From assembly GCF_016427535.1 (NCBI RefSeq), contig NZ_JAELXV010000001.1, positions 806,001 to 870,000 of the forward strand: a DNA stretch of 64,000 bases, in the 5' to 3' direction. Both the position numbers and the translations under genes were made by a program. Under the pieces are notes generated by a model. That model worked only from the letters and a program-made list of their open reading frames with translations, was not told the origin of the DNA and did no database searches. Below, piece by piece: positions 25,790-33,242 of this stretch; within the stretch, counting starts at the first letter, position 1; the number at the start of each line of letters is the position of its first letter. Origin of the DNA: Hymenobacter sp. BT559. GTDB taxonomy: Bacteria; Bacteroidota; Bacteroidia; Cytophagales; Hymenobacteraceae.

Positions 25790-25877
25790 GGAGAAGTGGG
25801 TGAGTGGCTGAAACCAGTAGTTTGCTAAACTGCCGTAGCTCTAAAGGTTACCGGGGGTTCGAATCCCCCCTTCTCCG
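25790..25877 (+). tRNA. tRNA-Ser (anticodon GCU)
   Basis: An 88-nt class II tRNA. Acceptor GGAGAAG / CTTCTCC with discriminator G, anticodon stem GTAGT/ACTGC with loop TTGCTAA (anticodon 25824-25826), a long variable arm and T-loop GGTTCGAATCC. CCA is not encoded. Confidence 0.95.
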
Positions 25878-25880
25878 CAT

Positions 25881-25914
25881 AAAGGCCCCTAGCGTGATGT
25901 TAGGGGCCTTTTTT
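25881..25914 (+). terminator. Terminator of tRNA-Ser
   Basis: Stem AAGGCCCCTA / TAGGGGCCTT with a 10-nt loop and a T6 run, starting 3 nt after the tRNA. Confidence 0.85.
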
Positions 25915-26052
25915 GAGTTTTGCACTTAGTTCTGCACCCAAGCATGCTTTTCTAAGTAAGCAGCTCCGCTTCAAATATGCCTCACTTCTCGCTACCCAAC
26001 AAGTCTACAACGCAGGGGCTGTCGCTCATCGCGCGCAGCCGGGCCCGCCGCG

Positions 26053-26333
26053 ATAGTGCTTATCTACCCACTGAGCCCGTCACAGTTCGCCCAGCAATTG
26101 GGCTCTGGTGGAAGCACTCTTTTTGCCTCAACTAACGTCAGGACCGGAACCCGCATCTACATCGACCATACTGGCGGCTACGATGGCTATGCTAGCCTTG
26201 TACTAGCTATGAAGCTGCTGAGCAAGTCTTGCTCGTGCCGTCGAAAGCGGAGGGCGCCGACTCTGTACCCGTGCGGCATGTAGTTGTCCAGTTGGCTAGC
26301 AGGCGCACCACAAACGTGACGCCTGAGCAGTAG
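26053..26333 (+). pseudogene. Decayed gene beside tRNA-Ser (two frames needed)
   Basis: One frame reads IVLIYPLSPSQFAQQLGSGG, then TLFASTNVRTGTRIYIDHTG and GYDGYASLVLA. It then degenerates into basic residues, while the -1 frame takes over as YEAAEQVLLVPSKAEGADSV and PVRHVVVQLASRRTTNVTPE up to TAG 26331-26333. The two halves look like one protein broken by a frameshift near 26190-26210. No start or upstream half is convincing. I do not recognise the family. Its position just downstream of a tRNA-Ser, in sequence of lower coding quality, is typical of eroded integrated DNA. Confidence 0.5.
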
Positions 26334-26484
26334 GGCAAGTGGTTTAGTAAATAGCCATACTTAACCAGCTAAATGTGTAAGGATTGCAAGCATATCTCGT
26401 AGAGTTTAACTAAATTGAATATTATAATAGTTATAAATTAGTGGGCGCAAGGATATCTCCACCTATCCTTTGTGCAAAAAGAGC
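26334..26484 (+). other. AT-rich leader before two small genes
   Basis: The sequence falls to conspicuously low GC (for example ATTATAATAGTTATAAATTA near 26420-26440), unlike the rest of the window, and leads into two small genes. No exact TAnnTTTG box is seen. Confidence 0.4.
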
Positions 26485-26682
26485 ATGACGCCTACGCAGG
26501 CTAAGGACCACCTTTTATCAAAGCTTAAGGCGGGAATGAAGGGTATCGGGCTTGAATACCCCAAGGATTACGAACTGTTAAATGATGGTGAGAAATGGGT
26601 ATTTGTGTACTTAAAAAATCACTCAGATAAACAGTATTTACAAGCTCATTACCTACTCGATTTGTTTCTAAATGGCAAATAA
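26485..26682 (+). CDS. Small hypothetical protein (65 aa)
   Basis: A 65-residue acidic/basic mixed protein: MTPTQAKDHLLSKLKAGMKG, then GLEYPKDYELLNDGEKWVFV and NHSDKQYLQAHYLLDLFLNG. It has a clear helix-then-strand pattern and natural composition, so probably real, but no family is recognised. ATG 26485 is preferred; TTG 26470 is possible. Its 3' end overlaps the next gene by 11 nt and runs into a perfect 20-bp hairpin (26675-26719). Confidence 0.6.
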   Translation: MTPTQAKDHLLSKLKAGMKGIGLEYPKDYELLNDGEKWVFVYLKNHSDKQYLQAHYLLDLFLNGK

Positions 26683-26989
26683 AAAGCTCCGGCCTAACTG
26701 GCCGGAGCTTTTTATTTGCATAGTGCTTAGTACTATCTTTCCACTACTTCTACTATTATTCTGTAGCTATTGGGTGGTCTGGCAGTTGGACCCTGTTGCC
26801 CCACTGCGCTGGGTAAACATTACGATGCGCGTACTCATAGGGCTCTTCGTGGGCACTATAGGTATATTACACTACTTTGGACTGTATTTAGCTAGGGGCT
26901 GTAGCTTCCGCTACTCTAGTAACCACCATGCCCACAGCCTAGCTGACGCAGGTAGAGAGAAAGCAGTAGGAGGGCGCAAATCAGGGTAA
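26672..26989 (+). CDS. Small two-helix membrane protein
   Basis: A 105-residue protein. After a short basic start (MANKKLRPNWPE) come two strong hydrophobic helices, FICIVLSTIFPLLLLLFCSY and VLIGLFVGTIGILHYFGLYL, then a basic hydrophilic tail. It overlaps the preceding small gene by 11 nt. Unusually, its first 16 codons form a perfect inverted repeat followed by a T tract, so the start lies inside a terminator-like hairpin. No family recognised; the membrane pattern makes chance unlikely. Confidence 0.55.
   Translation: MANKKLRPNWPELFICIVLSTIFPLLLLLFCSYWVVWQLDPVAPLRWVNITMRVLIGLFVGTIGILHYFGLYLARGCSFRYSSNHHAHSLADAGREKAVGGRKSG
26675..26719 (+). terminator. Perfect 20-bp hairpin, terminator-like, overlapping a gene start
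   Basis: GCAAATAAAAAGCTCCGGCC and its exact reverse complement, separated by the 5-nt loop TAACT. The 3' arm contains T5. It follows the stop region of the gene ending at 26682 but lies within the first codons of the gene starting at 26672. Confidence 0.8.
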
Positions 26990-27010
26990 GCTAATTTGGG
27001 GCTTTCTACC

Positions 27011-28855
27011 TCAAGCGAGCAATGGGGTGGGCAGGGGTAGGCGCACCTGCACCTGGCTGCCGCGCCCTAGGTCGGTATCAATGTATACAAGCCCATCAAG
27101 CAGGGCCACGCGGTTACGGAGCGTTTTGAGCCCGATGCCGGGGGTGGCCGTGCTCACTTCAAAGCCTAGTCCATCGTCTTCGACCCGCAGCACGGCCCAG
27201 CCGGGCAGCACGTCTACTTCGAGGGTAGCGCGGCTGGCCTGCGCGTGCTTGGCCACATTCTGCGCCAGTTCTTGAGCGAGGCGGTAAATGGCCACTTGCA
27301 GCAGCTGCGGCACGGGGTAGGCCTCGTCGAGGTGCACCACGCACTGCCAGCGCAGGGCTGGGCTACTGAGATTCTGGCAAATGTCACCTAGGGCAGCTTG
27401 CAGGCCAAACTCCGCAATGATGCCGGGGGTAAGCTCGTGCGAGATGGTGCGCGCCTGCCTGATGGCTTCGGCCAGCAGGTTGGCGGCCTCGGCGCGCGCG
27501 GGCTGCGTGGGGGTGGGGTGGAGGCGGTCGAGCTGCAGCTTGGTGGCGTAAAGCAGCTGGCAGAGCCCGTTGTGCAGGCTCTCGGCAATGCGGCGGCGCT
27601 CTTCCTCCTGAGCTTCCAGCACGGCCGTGATGCGCTCTTGCTGCTGGCCCAGGCGCAGGCGCAGATTATCGGCCTCGAGCTGCTTTAGCTTGCTGATGTC
27701 CATGTCCACGCCTAGCATCCGCACGGGCTTGCCTTGGTCGTCGTACACCATCACGGCCCGCAGGCCCAACGTCTTGAGTTGCCCGCCCACTCGAATGCGC
27801 AGCGTCTTCTCGAAGCCCGCCGAGCCCGTGTGCAAGTGGTCCACGAGGCGCTCGGCAATGGGCCGGTCTTCGGGCACCACAAAATCGAGGTAGACCTGGG
27901 GCGATACTGGAGTGCCCGGCGCCAGGCCAAACAGACCATACATACCCACCGACCAGCGGAAGGTGCTGGTTGCTAGCTCATAGTCCCAGCTTCCCATTTC
28001 GGCTACGCGCTCAGCTTGCTCCAGCAGGCGTAGGTTGAGGGCGTTTTCCTGCTCGGCCAGCTTGCGCTCTGTAATGTCAAGGTTGGTCGCCAGCAGCCCA
28101 TCGCCCAGCTTCACAAACTGGCACGAACACCAGTTGTTCAGGCCCTCGTAGCCATAGTACAGCTCCGTGCCGGTGGGCTTGCCGGTCTCCAGTGCCCGCT
28201 GCATCAGGTCAAACAGGCCCGCCTGCCGGATGCCCGGGTACTCAGCCGCGTAGCGCTTGCCGACTAGGTCGGTACGTCCCGTTTGCCGCTCCAGCTCTTT
28301 GTTTGTCAGGCGAATAGTAAAGTCTTGCAGTACGCCGTACTCGTCGCGTACCGCTTCGAGTACCGACATGGCTACCATGCTAGTATCGAAGACCGACTGT
28401 AGCAAATCGCGGCTGGCCTCGATTGCCAACCCTGGGGTTTTGCACTCGTGAATGTCGGTGGCCGCCCCAAACCACTCGTTGATGCGCCCATACTCGTCGC
28501 GCACTGGCTCGGCCCGTATCTGAAACCAGCGGTACTCACCGCTGGCGCTGCGCAGGCGGTGCTCTTGCCGCAGCTGCCGGCCCGCCGTCAGCGCCGCCCG
28601 GAAGTTAGCCATTGCCTGCACTTGGTCGTCGGGGTGCACTGCTAGCAGCCAGCCATCGCCAGCGGCCTCGGCCAGCGTTTGGCCAGTGTAGTCAAACCAA
28701 CGCTGGTTGTGCCAGGTAGCGTTCCCCTGGGCATCGTTGCGCCACAGCAGGTCGGGCACGAGGTTAACGAACGTGTGAAGCGTAGCCTCCGGCTCGCGTA
28801 GCGCGTTAGACGTTTGCCCAGATAAGGCAGGCATAGCGATAAACTCTTGCAGCAT
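27011..28855 (-). CDS. PAS-domain sensor histidine kinase (HisKA_3 / NarL-type)
   Basis: A 614-residue cytoplasmic kinase with no membrane helix. Order: PAS 1 (about 20-140; NLVPDLLWRNDAQGNATWHN, VHPDDQ), PAS 2 (about 150-265), PAS 3 (about 275-390; WSVGMYGLFGLAPGTPVSPQ), a coiled linker, the HisKA_3 dimerisation box EERRRIAESLHNGLCQLLYA with the phosphoacceptor His, and a GHKL ATPase (AQNVAKHAQASRATLEV, VEDDGLGFE, GIGLKTLRNRV). Such kinases signal through LuxR/NarL-type regulators, but none is adjacent, so it is an orphan. Start uncertain: ATG 28855 chosen; 28912 and 28834 are possible. Confidence 0.88.
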   Translation of the reverse strand: MLQEFIAMPALSGQTSNALREPEATLHTFVNLVPDLLWRNDAQGNATWHNQRWFDYTGQTLAEAAGDGWLLAVHPDDQVQAMANFRAALTAGRQLRQEHRLRSASGEYRWFQIRAEPVRDEYGRINEWFGAATDIHECKTPGLAIEASRDLLQSVFDTSMVAMSVLEAVRDEYGVLQDFTIRLTNKELERQTGRTDLVGKRYAAEYPGIRQAGLFDLMQRALETGKPTGTELYYGYEGLNNWCSCQFVKLGDGLLATNLDITERKLAEQENALNLRLLEQAERVAEMGSWDYELATSTFRWSVGMYGLFGLAPGTPVSPQVYLDFVVPEDRPIAERLVDHLHTGSAGFEKTLRIRVGGQLKTLGLRAVMVYDDQGKPVRMLGVDMDISKLKQLEADNLRLRLGQQQERITAVLEAQEEERRRIAESLHNGLCQLLYATKLQLDRLHPTPTQPARAEAANLLAEAIRQARTISHELTPGIIAEFGLQAALGDICQNLSSPALRWQCVVHLDEAYPVPQLLQVAIYRLAQELAQNVAKHAQASRATLEVDVLPGWAVLRVEDDGLGFEVSTATPGIGLKTLRNRVALLDGLVYIDTDLGRGSQVQVRLPLPTPLLA

Positions 28856-29166
28856 AGTGATGAGGCACTTAAAAGCACCGGAAGGTAGCGCTAAATAACG
28901 TTTCTTGCGCACAGTAGGGGGGCACAGCTACTAGCTAAGGCCTTAGCAGTGAAATACTACGCAGGCTGGCACAGCCGCCGTGCAGCAGCACCTAGGGCGC
29001 CGCAAAAAGGCAAATAATACCGAATCTCCGCCGTCAGGCAGTGCTTGTAGGCCGCCCCTGTGCCATAGCCAACCTAGGACTGTGCAAAGATTGAAGCGGC
29101 AAATTATGAATTTGGTATGAAATTTATCGAGCGTATGGAATTTAAGGAGCTAACAAACAACATGAT

Positions 29167-29337
29167 ATGATGAATGAGCTTAAGAATGAGAACAAATTAA
29201 TCGACCTGTGGCTGCCGCATGTGCTGCCAGTGGCTGGCGCTGGCCAGGCCGCAAGCCCGCCAGTAAGCCAATTATTTGTGCTGACGGGTTGGCGCGGTGC
29301 TGGCTGGCGGATGGTTTTCCTAGAAGACCTGAAATAG
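29167..29337 (+). CDS. Possible small ORF (56 aa)
   Basis: ATG 29167 to TAG 29335-29337 encodes MMNELKNENKLIDLWLPHVL followed by PVSQLFVLTGWRGAGWRMVF and LEDLK. The start region is AT-rich and the composition protein-like, but no family is recognised and it is short enough to be chance. Confidence 0.25.
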   Translation: MMNELKNENKLIDLWLPHVLPVAGAGQAASPPVSQLFVLTGWRGAGWRMVFLEDLK

Positions 29338-29423
29338 AAGGTGCTGCACCGCCGCAAGCCAGGGTGCTCTGGTGCCAGTTCAGGGCCAGCAGCCCCCTGC
29401 ACTGCCGCAGCTTTACTTCCCGA

Positions 29424-29456
29424 TTTGGTTGGAAGGGGCCCGCGGGTGTACCTTTG
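29424..29456 (+). promoter_or_regulatory. Bacteroidota promoter (TTTG - 21 nt - TACCTTTG)
   Basis: TTTG at 29424-29427 and TACCTTTG at 29449-29456, spaced by 21 nt, match the -33/-7 consensus of the Bacteroidota housekeeping sigma factor. The transcript would start near 29463 and run about 140 nt before tRNA-Pro. Confidence 0.6.
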
Positions 29457-29600
29457 CACCAATCAAACGGATTACAAACGACGAAGGACTTGATACCGCC
29501 TTCTGATAAGAGTGCTTTACTAGCGAATTGAGTAGTGGAGGCAGTAGCCCGGCGCAGGTCGGCTTGCCGCTTTCGGTGCTTAGCTCCTAGGTTGTTTTTT

Positions 29601-29674
29601 CGGGGTGTAGCGTAGCCCGGTATCGCGCCTGGTTTGGGACCAGGAGGTCGTAGGTTCGAATCCTGCCACCCCGA
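29601..29674 (+). tRNA. tRNA-Pro (anticodon UGG)
   Basis: 74 nt. Acceptor CGGGGTG / CACCCCG with discriminator A; anticodon stem CCTGG/CCAGG with loop TTTGGGA (anticodon 29635-29637); T-arm GGTTCGAATCC. CCA not encoded. Confidence 0.95.
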
Positions 29675-29690
29675 CTTTTTTAATGGATTT

Positions 29691-29764
29691 GACCCCATAG
29701 CTCAGCTGGATAGAGCAGCTGCCTTCTAAGCAGCCGGTCATTGGTTCGAATCCAATTGGGGCCA
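29691..29764 (+). tRNA. tRNA-Arg (anticodon UCU)
   Basis: 74 nt, 16 nt after tRNA-Pro. Anticodon stem GCTGC/GCAGC with loop CTTCTAA (anticodon 29725-29727); T-arm ATTGG TTCGAAT CCAAT. The acceptor stem GACCCCA / TGGGGCC has an A-C mismatch at the second pair. CCA not encoded after the discriminator A. Confidence 0.92.
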
Positions 29765-29799
29765 CATTAGTTAGGTCCGAATGGAGTTGCAAAGTCTAC

Positions 29800-29837
29800 A
29801 AAAAAAGCCCTTGCCGAGCGCGGCAAGGGCTTTTTTT
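29800..29837 (+). terminator. Terminator of the tRNA pair
   Basis: Stem AGCCCTTGCCG / CGGCAAGGGCT with tetraloop AGCG, flanked by A6 and T7 runs, so it could work in both directions. It lies 36 nt after tRNA-Arg. Confidence 0.88.
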
Positions 29838-29896
29838 GTGCCCGAAAATACCGCTAAATAGAGCCATTAAAAATAGGCAAAATGGAATAAAAACGG

Positions 29897-29904
29897 TACT
29901 TTTG
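29897..29904 (+). promoter_or_regulatory. Bacteroidota -7 box for gyrB
   Basis: TACTTTTG (TAnnTTTG) in AT-rich sequence, 50 nt upstream of the gyrB start. No good -33 match. Confidence 0.55.
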
Positions 29905-29954
29905 GATGTTCTCTTCCTGACCGTATTTCCGGTCAGTTTAACCCCCTCTCTCGC

Positions 29955-31976
29955 ATGAGTGAAGTAGTAGAAAAGAAAGCCCCCGCCGACTACTCGGCCG
30001 ACAGCATTCAGGTGCTGGAAGGACTGGAGGCGGTGCGCAAGCGCCCGAGCATGTACATTGGCGATACGGGCATCAAAGGCCTGCACCACCTAGTGTGGGA
30101 AGTGGTCGACAATTCTATCGACGAAGCGCTGGCTGGCCACTGCGACCTGATTCAAGTTACCATCAACGAAAATAATTCGATTACCGTCCGTGACAACGGC
30201 CGGGGTATTCCCGTCGATTTCCACGCCAAGGAAGGCCGCTCGGCCCTCGAGGTGGTGCTGACGGTGCTGCACGCCGGCGGTAAGTTTGACAAGGACTCGT
30301 ACAAAGTATCGGGTGGCCTGCACGGTGTGGGCGTGAGCTGCGTAAACGCGCTCAGCACTGACCTGAAAGTGACCGTGCGCCGCAAGGGCCACATCTACGA
30401 GCAGGAGTATAACATTGGCAATCCGCTTTACCCCGTGAAGCAGGTGGGCGACACCGACGAGCACGGCACCGAGGTGCAGTTCTTGCCCGACCCCACCATT
30501 TTTGCTGATACCGAGTACCGCTACGCCACCATCGCGGGTCGTTTGCGCGACTTGTCGTTCCTAAATAAGGGCATCCGCATTACGCTCACTGACCGCCGGG
30601 AGAAGCCCGTGGGCGATGCGGCCGTGGGCCACGTCGATGCCGAAGGCTTCCGCTACGAGGAGTTTTTCTCGGAAGGCGGCCTGCGTGACTTCGTGCAGTA
30701 CCTAGACGGCACTGAGCGCCCATCGCTGCTCGCCGAGCCTATCTACGTGGAGAGCGAGAAGGGGGGCACGCCTGTGGAGGTGGCGCTGCAATACAATACC
30801 TCGTACCAGGAGAACGTTTATTCGTACGTCAACAACATCAACACCATCGAAGGTGGCACGCACGTGGGCGGCTTCCGCTCGGCCGTGACGCGGGTGCTGA
30901 AGGCGTATGGCGACAAGAAGCAGCTGTTTGAAAAAGCCAAGGTGGAAATCACCGGCGACGACTTCCGCGAGGGCCTCACGGCCGTTATCTCGGTGAAGGT
31001 GGCCGAGCCGCAGTTTGAGGGCCAGACCAAAACCAAGCTAGGCAACTCGGAAGTGAGCGGCGCGGTGAACACCGTGGTGGGCGAAATCCTGACGCAGTAC
31101 CTGGAGGAAAACCCTAACCAGGCCAACCGCATCATGGACAAGGTGATACTGGCCGCCAAGGCTCGCATCGCCGCCCGCAAGGCTAAGGATATGGTGCAGC
31201 GCAAAAACGTGCTGGGCTCTAACTCCTTGCCCGGCAAGCTGGCCGACTGCTCCGACTCGAACCCCGAGGTGTGCGAGCTGTACCTCGTGGAAGGTGACTC
31301 GGCCGGTGGCACCGCCAAAATGGGCCGCAACCGGGCATTCCAGGCCATTCTGCCGCTGCGCGGTAAAATTCTGAACGTAGAAAAAGCCCAGGAGCACAAG
31401 ATTCTGGAGAACGAGGAAATCAAGAACATGATTACTGCCCTAGGTGTCACGTTCAACGAGCGTAAGTCCTTGGCCTTCGGCACCGACGATGAGGGCAACG
31501 AAACCGGTCCGCTAAACTTCGATAAGCTGCGCTACCACAAAATCATCATCATGACCGATGCTGATATTGACGGCTCGCACATCCGCACGCTTATCCTCAC
31601 ATTCTTCTTCCGCTACATGCGCCAGCTGGTGGACCAGGGTTACATCTACATCGCCCTGCCCCCGCTGTACCTCGTGAAGCGCGGCAAAGAAGAGCGCTAC
31701 TGCTGGACTGAAGAAGAGCGCGCCGCCGCCACTGAAGAGATTGGCCGTGGCCGTCCCGAAACCGTGAACGTGCAGCGCTACAAAGGTCTGGGCGAGATGA
31801 ACGCCGAGCAGCTTTGGACCACCACCATGCAGCCCGCCACCCGCTCGCTCAAGCAGGTATCGGTAGACTCGGCCGCCGAGGCCGACCACCTCTTCTCGAT
31901 GCTGATGGGCGACGAGGTAGCTCCGCGCCGCGACTTCATCGAGCAGAACGCTAAGTACGCCAAGCTCGACGTGTAA
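29955..31976 (+). CDS. gyrB: DNA gyrase subunit B
   Basis: A 673-residue ATPase subunit of gyrase, which introduces negative supercoils with GyrA. GHKL ATPase motifs are visible (EVVDNSIDEALAG, VRDNGRGIPV, GGLHGVGVSCVNALS), then the transducer domain, and the Toprim metal site (YLVEGDSAGGTAKMGRNR, LPLRGKILNVEKA, IMTDADIDGSHIRTL) and the C-terminal QRYKGLGEMNAEQLW. The short length (no 160-residue insert as in E. coli) is typical of the phylum. ATG 29955 is preceded by a TACTTTTG box; a strong terminator follows. Not next to gyrA or dnaA. Confidence 0.97.
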   Translation: MSEVVEKKAPADYSADSIQVLEGLEAVRKRPSMYIGDTGIKGLHHLVWEVVDNSIDEALAGHCDLIQVTINENNSITVRDNGRGIPVDFHAKEGRSALEVVLTVLHAGGKFDKDSYKVSGGLHGVGVSCVNALSTDLKVTVRRKGHIYEQEYNIGNPLYPVKQVGDTDEHGTEVQFLPDPTIFADTEYRYATIAGRLRDLSFLNKGIRITLTDRREKPVGDAAVGHVDAEGFRYEEFFSEGGLRDFVQYLDGTERPSLLAEPIYVESEKGGTPVEVALQYNTSYQENVYSYVNNINTIEGGTHVGGFRSAVTRVLKAYGDKKQLFEKAKVEITGDDFREGLTAVISVKVAEPQFEGQTKTKLGNSEVSGAVNTVVGEILTQYLEENPNQANRIMDKVILAAKARIAARKAKDMVQRKNVLGSNSLPGKLADCSDSNPEVCELYLVEGDSAGGTAKMGRNRAFQAILPLRGKILNVEKAQEHKILENEEIKNMITALGVTFNERKSLAFGTDDEGNETGPLNFDKLRYHKIIIMTDADIDGSHIRTLILTFFFRYMRQLVDQGYIYIALPPLYLVKRGKEERYCWTEEERAAATEEIGRGRPETVNVQRYKGLGEMNAEQLWTTTMQPATRSLKQVSVDSAAEADHLFSMLMGDEVAPRRDFIEQNAKYAKLDV

Positions 31977-32005
31977 CGGCCGTCTGCCTAACACTCGAGT
32001 AATTT

Positions 32006-32049
32006 GCGCCCGCTACCCCAGTTTGAGGGGTAGCGGGCGCTTTGCTTTT
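32006..32049 (+). terminator. Terminator of gyrB
   Basis: 14-bp GC-rich stem GCGCCCGCTACCCC / GGGGTAGCGGGCGC followed by TTTGCTTTT, 30 nt after the gyrB stop. Confidence 0.88.
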
Positions 32050-32091
32050 AAACGCACTAGTACACCGCCCCTAGCTATTCTACTTGCTCGT

Positions 32092-32631
32092 ATGACCATC
32101 ATTTCTCCTGCCCAACAACTGCTGCCCAGCACGCCGGCCGATATCGACGAAATTTTCCGGCTCTATCGGTTAGCGGCCTCTTACCAAGCTGCTACCCCCA
32201 AGGCCACCGTAGTGTGGCCCGAGTTTGAGCGCGGGCTGGTGGAGCAGGAGCTAGCTGAGGGCCGCCAGTGGAAGCTGATGGTGGGCGATGCCATTGCCTG
32301 CGTGTGGGCCTACACTTTCGACGACCCGCAGATATGGGGCGCCCGCAACGCAGACCCCGCCCTTTACATCCACCGCATCGCTACCAATCCCAATTTTCGG
32401 GGTCAGGGTTTTGTGGCTGCTATCGTGCAGTGGGCCAAGGAATACGCCAAGCAACAGCACAAGCAGTACGTGCGCCTAGATACCATTGGCGAGAACCTAG
32501 GGCTGATTGCGCACTACACCGCGTGCGGCTTTACCTACCTAGGGCTGTCGACACTCACCGATACGGTGGGCCTGCCGGCCCATTACCATGATGCCACCGT
32601 TAGTTTGTTTGAACTGCCGGTAGCAGGGTAG
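32092..32631 (+). CDS. GNAT-family N-acetyltransferase
   Basis: A 179-residue acetyltransferase. The acetyl-CoA-binding core is LYIHRIATNPNFRGQGFVAA, with RGQG matching the R/Q-x-x-G-x-G/A motif A, followed by AKQQHKQYVRLDTIGENLG and HYTACGFTYLG. Substrate cannot be assigned. Start is ATG 32092; the frame is open upstream to 32023, but that part lies in the gyrB terminator. Confidence 0.88.
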   Translation: MTIISPAQQLLPSTPADIDEIFRLYRLAASYQAATPKATVVWPEFERGLVEQELAEGRQWKLMVGDAIACVWAYTFDDPQIWGARNADPALYIHRIATNPNFRGQGFVAAIVQWAKEYAKQQHKQYVRLDTIGENLGLIAHYTACGFTYLGLSTLTDTVGLPAHYHDATVSLFELPVAG

Positions 32632-33242
32632 AGGCAGCGGCTAGTATTGGCAAAAGGAGGATAAGCTTTTCTGGCATCCTCTTCCTAGTTGTCCTGCAAG
32701 GCTAAGCATGACATCTTTTTTAATTCCTATCACTGATTTCACGACTTCTGGAAAAGCTGCTTTGATAAGGAAGACTTTCTGAAGTTTTAGAAGTCTGAAA
32801 GGTCTGTTAAGCCTGGCTTTGTTGCGGTAATATGGCAAGTTAAAAGCTGGAGATATTATTTAAAATATTGATACTAAAACTTTTGATTTGAAGGCGTCAA
32901 AAAATCTATGATTCTGAAGGAATCTTTTAGTCTTTTTGCTGTTTCTATCTGCGTGAAAGAATAGTTTTTAAGGTGTTTTGGTTGGATTGCCCCTGCGCTA
33001 TGCGTGGGGGCAATTTTCATTTATATGGCTGCCAAGTGCTTGCGGATGTTTTAAGCCAGGCGAAACGCTCGGCAAAAGGCGCCCGCCGGGGTAAGGATTC
33101 TAAGAGTAGTACTAGCGCGGTAAGCAGAGGGAGCTGGATGGCATCGACAAGGGCGCTGGGCAAGCAGCTACAAGCAACCGAAAAGAGGTGCTTGCAGTAT
33201 TATCCCCGTTAAGTTCATCAAATCTTAATCTAAAGCTGGCAT
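32632..33242. other. 611-bp AT-rich gap
   Basis: GC content drops sharply between about 32730 and 32980. Contents: a truncated REP-like half-palindrome near 32690-32716 (AAGCATGACA), a terminator-like hairpin at 32986-33015 (ATTGCCCC / GGGGGCAAT then TTTTCATTT), and a 79-codon open frame (32973-33212) that starts inside that hairpin and is not convincing. No RNA gene is recognised. Confidence 0.45.

Larger units (their letters stand above)
28913..29600. other. Long gap upstream of two tRNA genes
   Basis: About 690 nt with no firm gene. It contains a possible 56-codon ORF (29167-29337) and a good promoter (29424-29456) that points at the tRNA pair. The long antisense frames across 29142-29698 read through the tRNA genes and are not credible. 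Confidence 0.5.

Noticed and set aside
25790..26990. An intact integrated element at tRNA-Ser
   Set aside because: No integrase and no duplicate of the tRNA 3' end found downstream; only a decayed gene and two small genes.
29142..29698. Minus-strand frames reading GWQDSNLRPPGPKPGAIPGY and similar
   Set aside because: This is the well-known false protein produced by translating the antisense of tRNA genes.
32973..33212. A 79-codon frame in the AT-rich gap
   Set aside because: Starts inside a hairpin, has no promoter and no recognisable composition or family.
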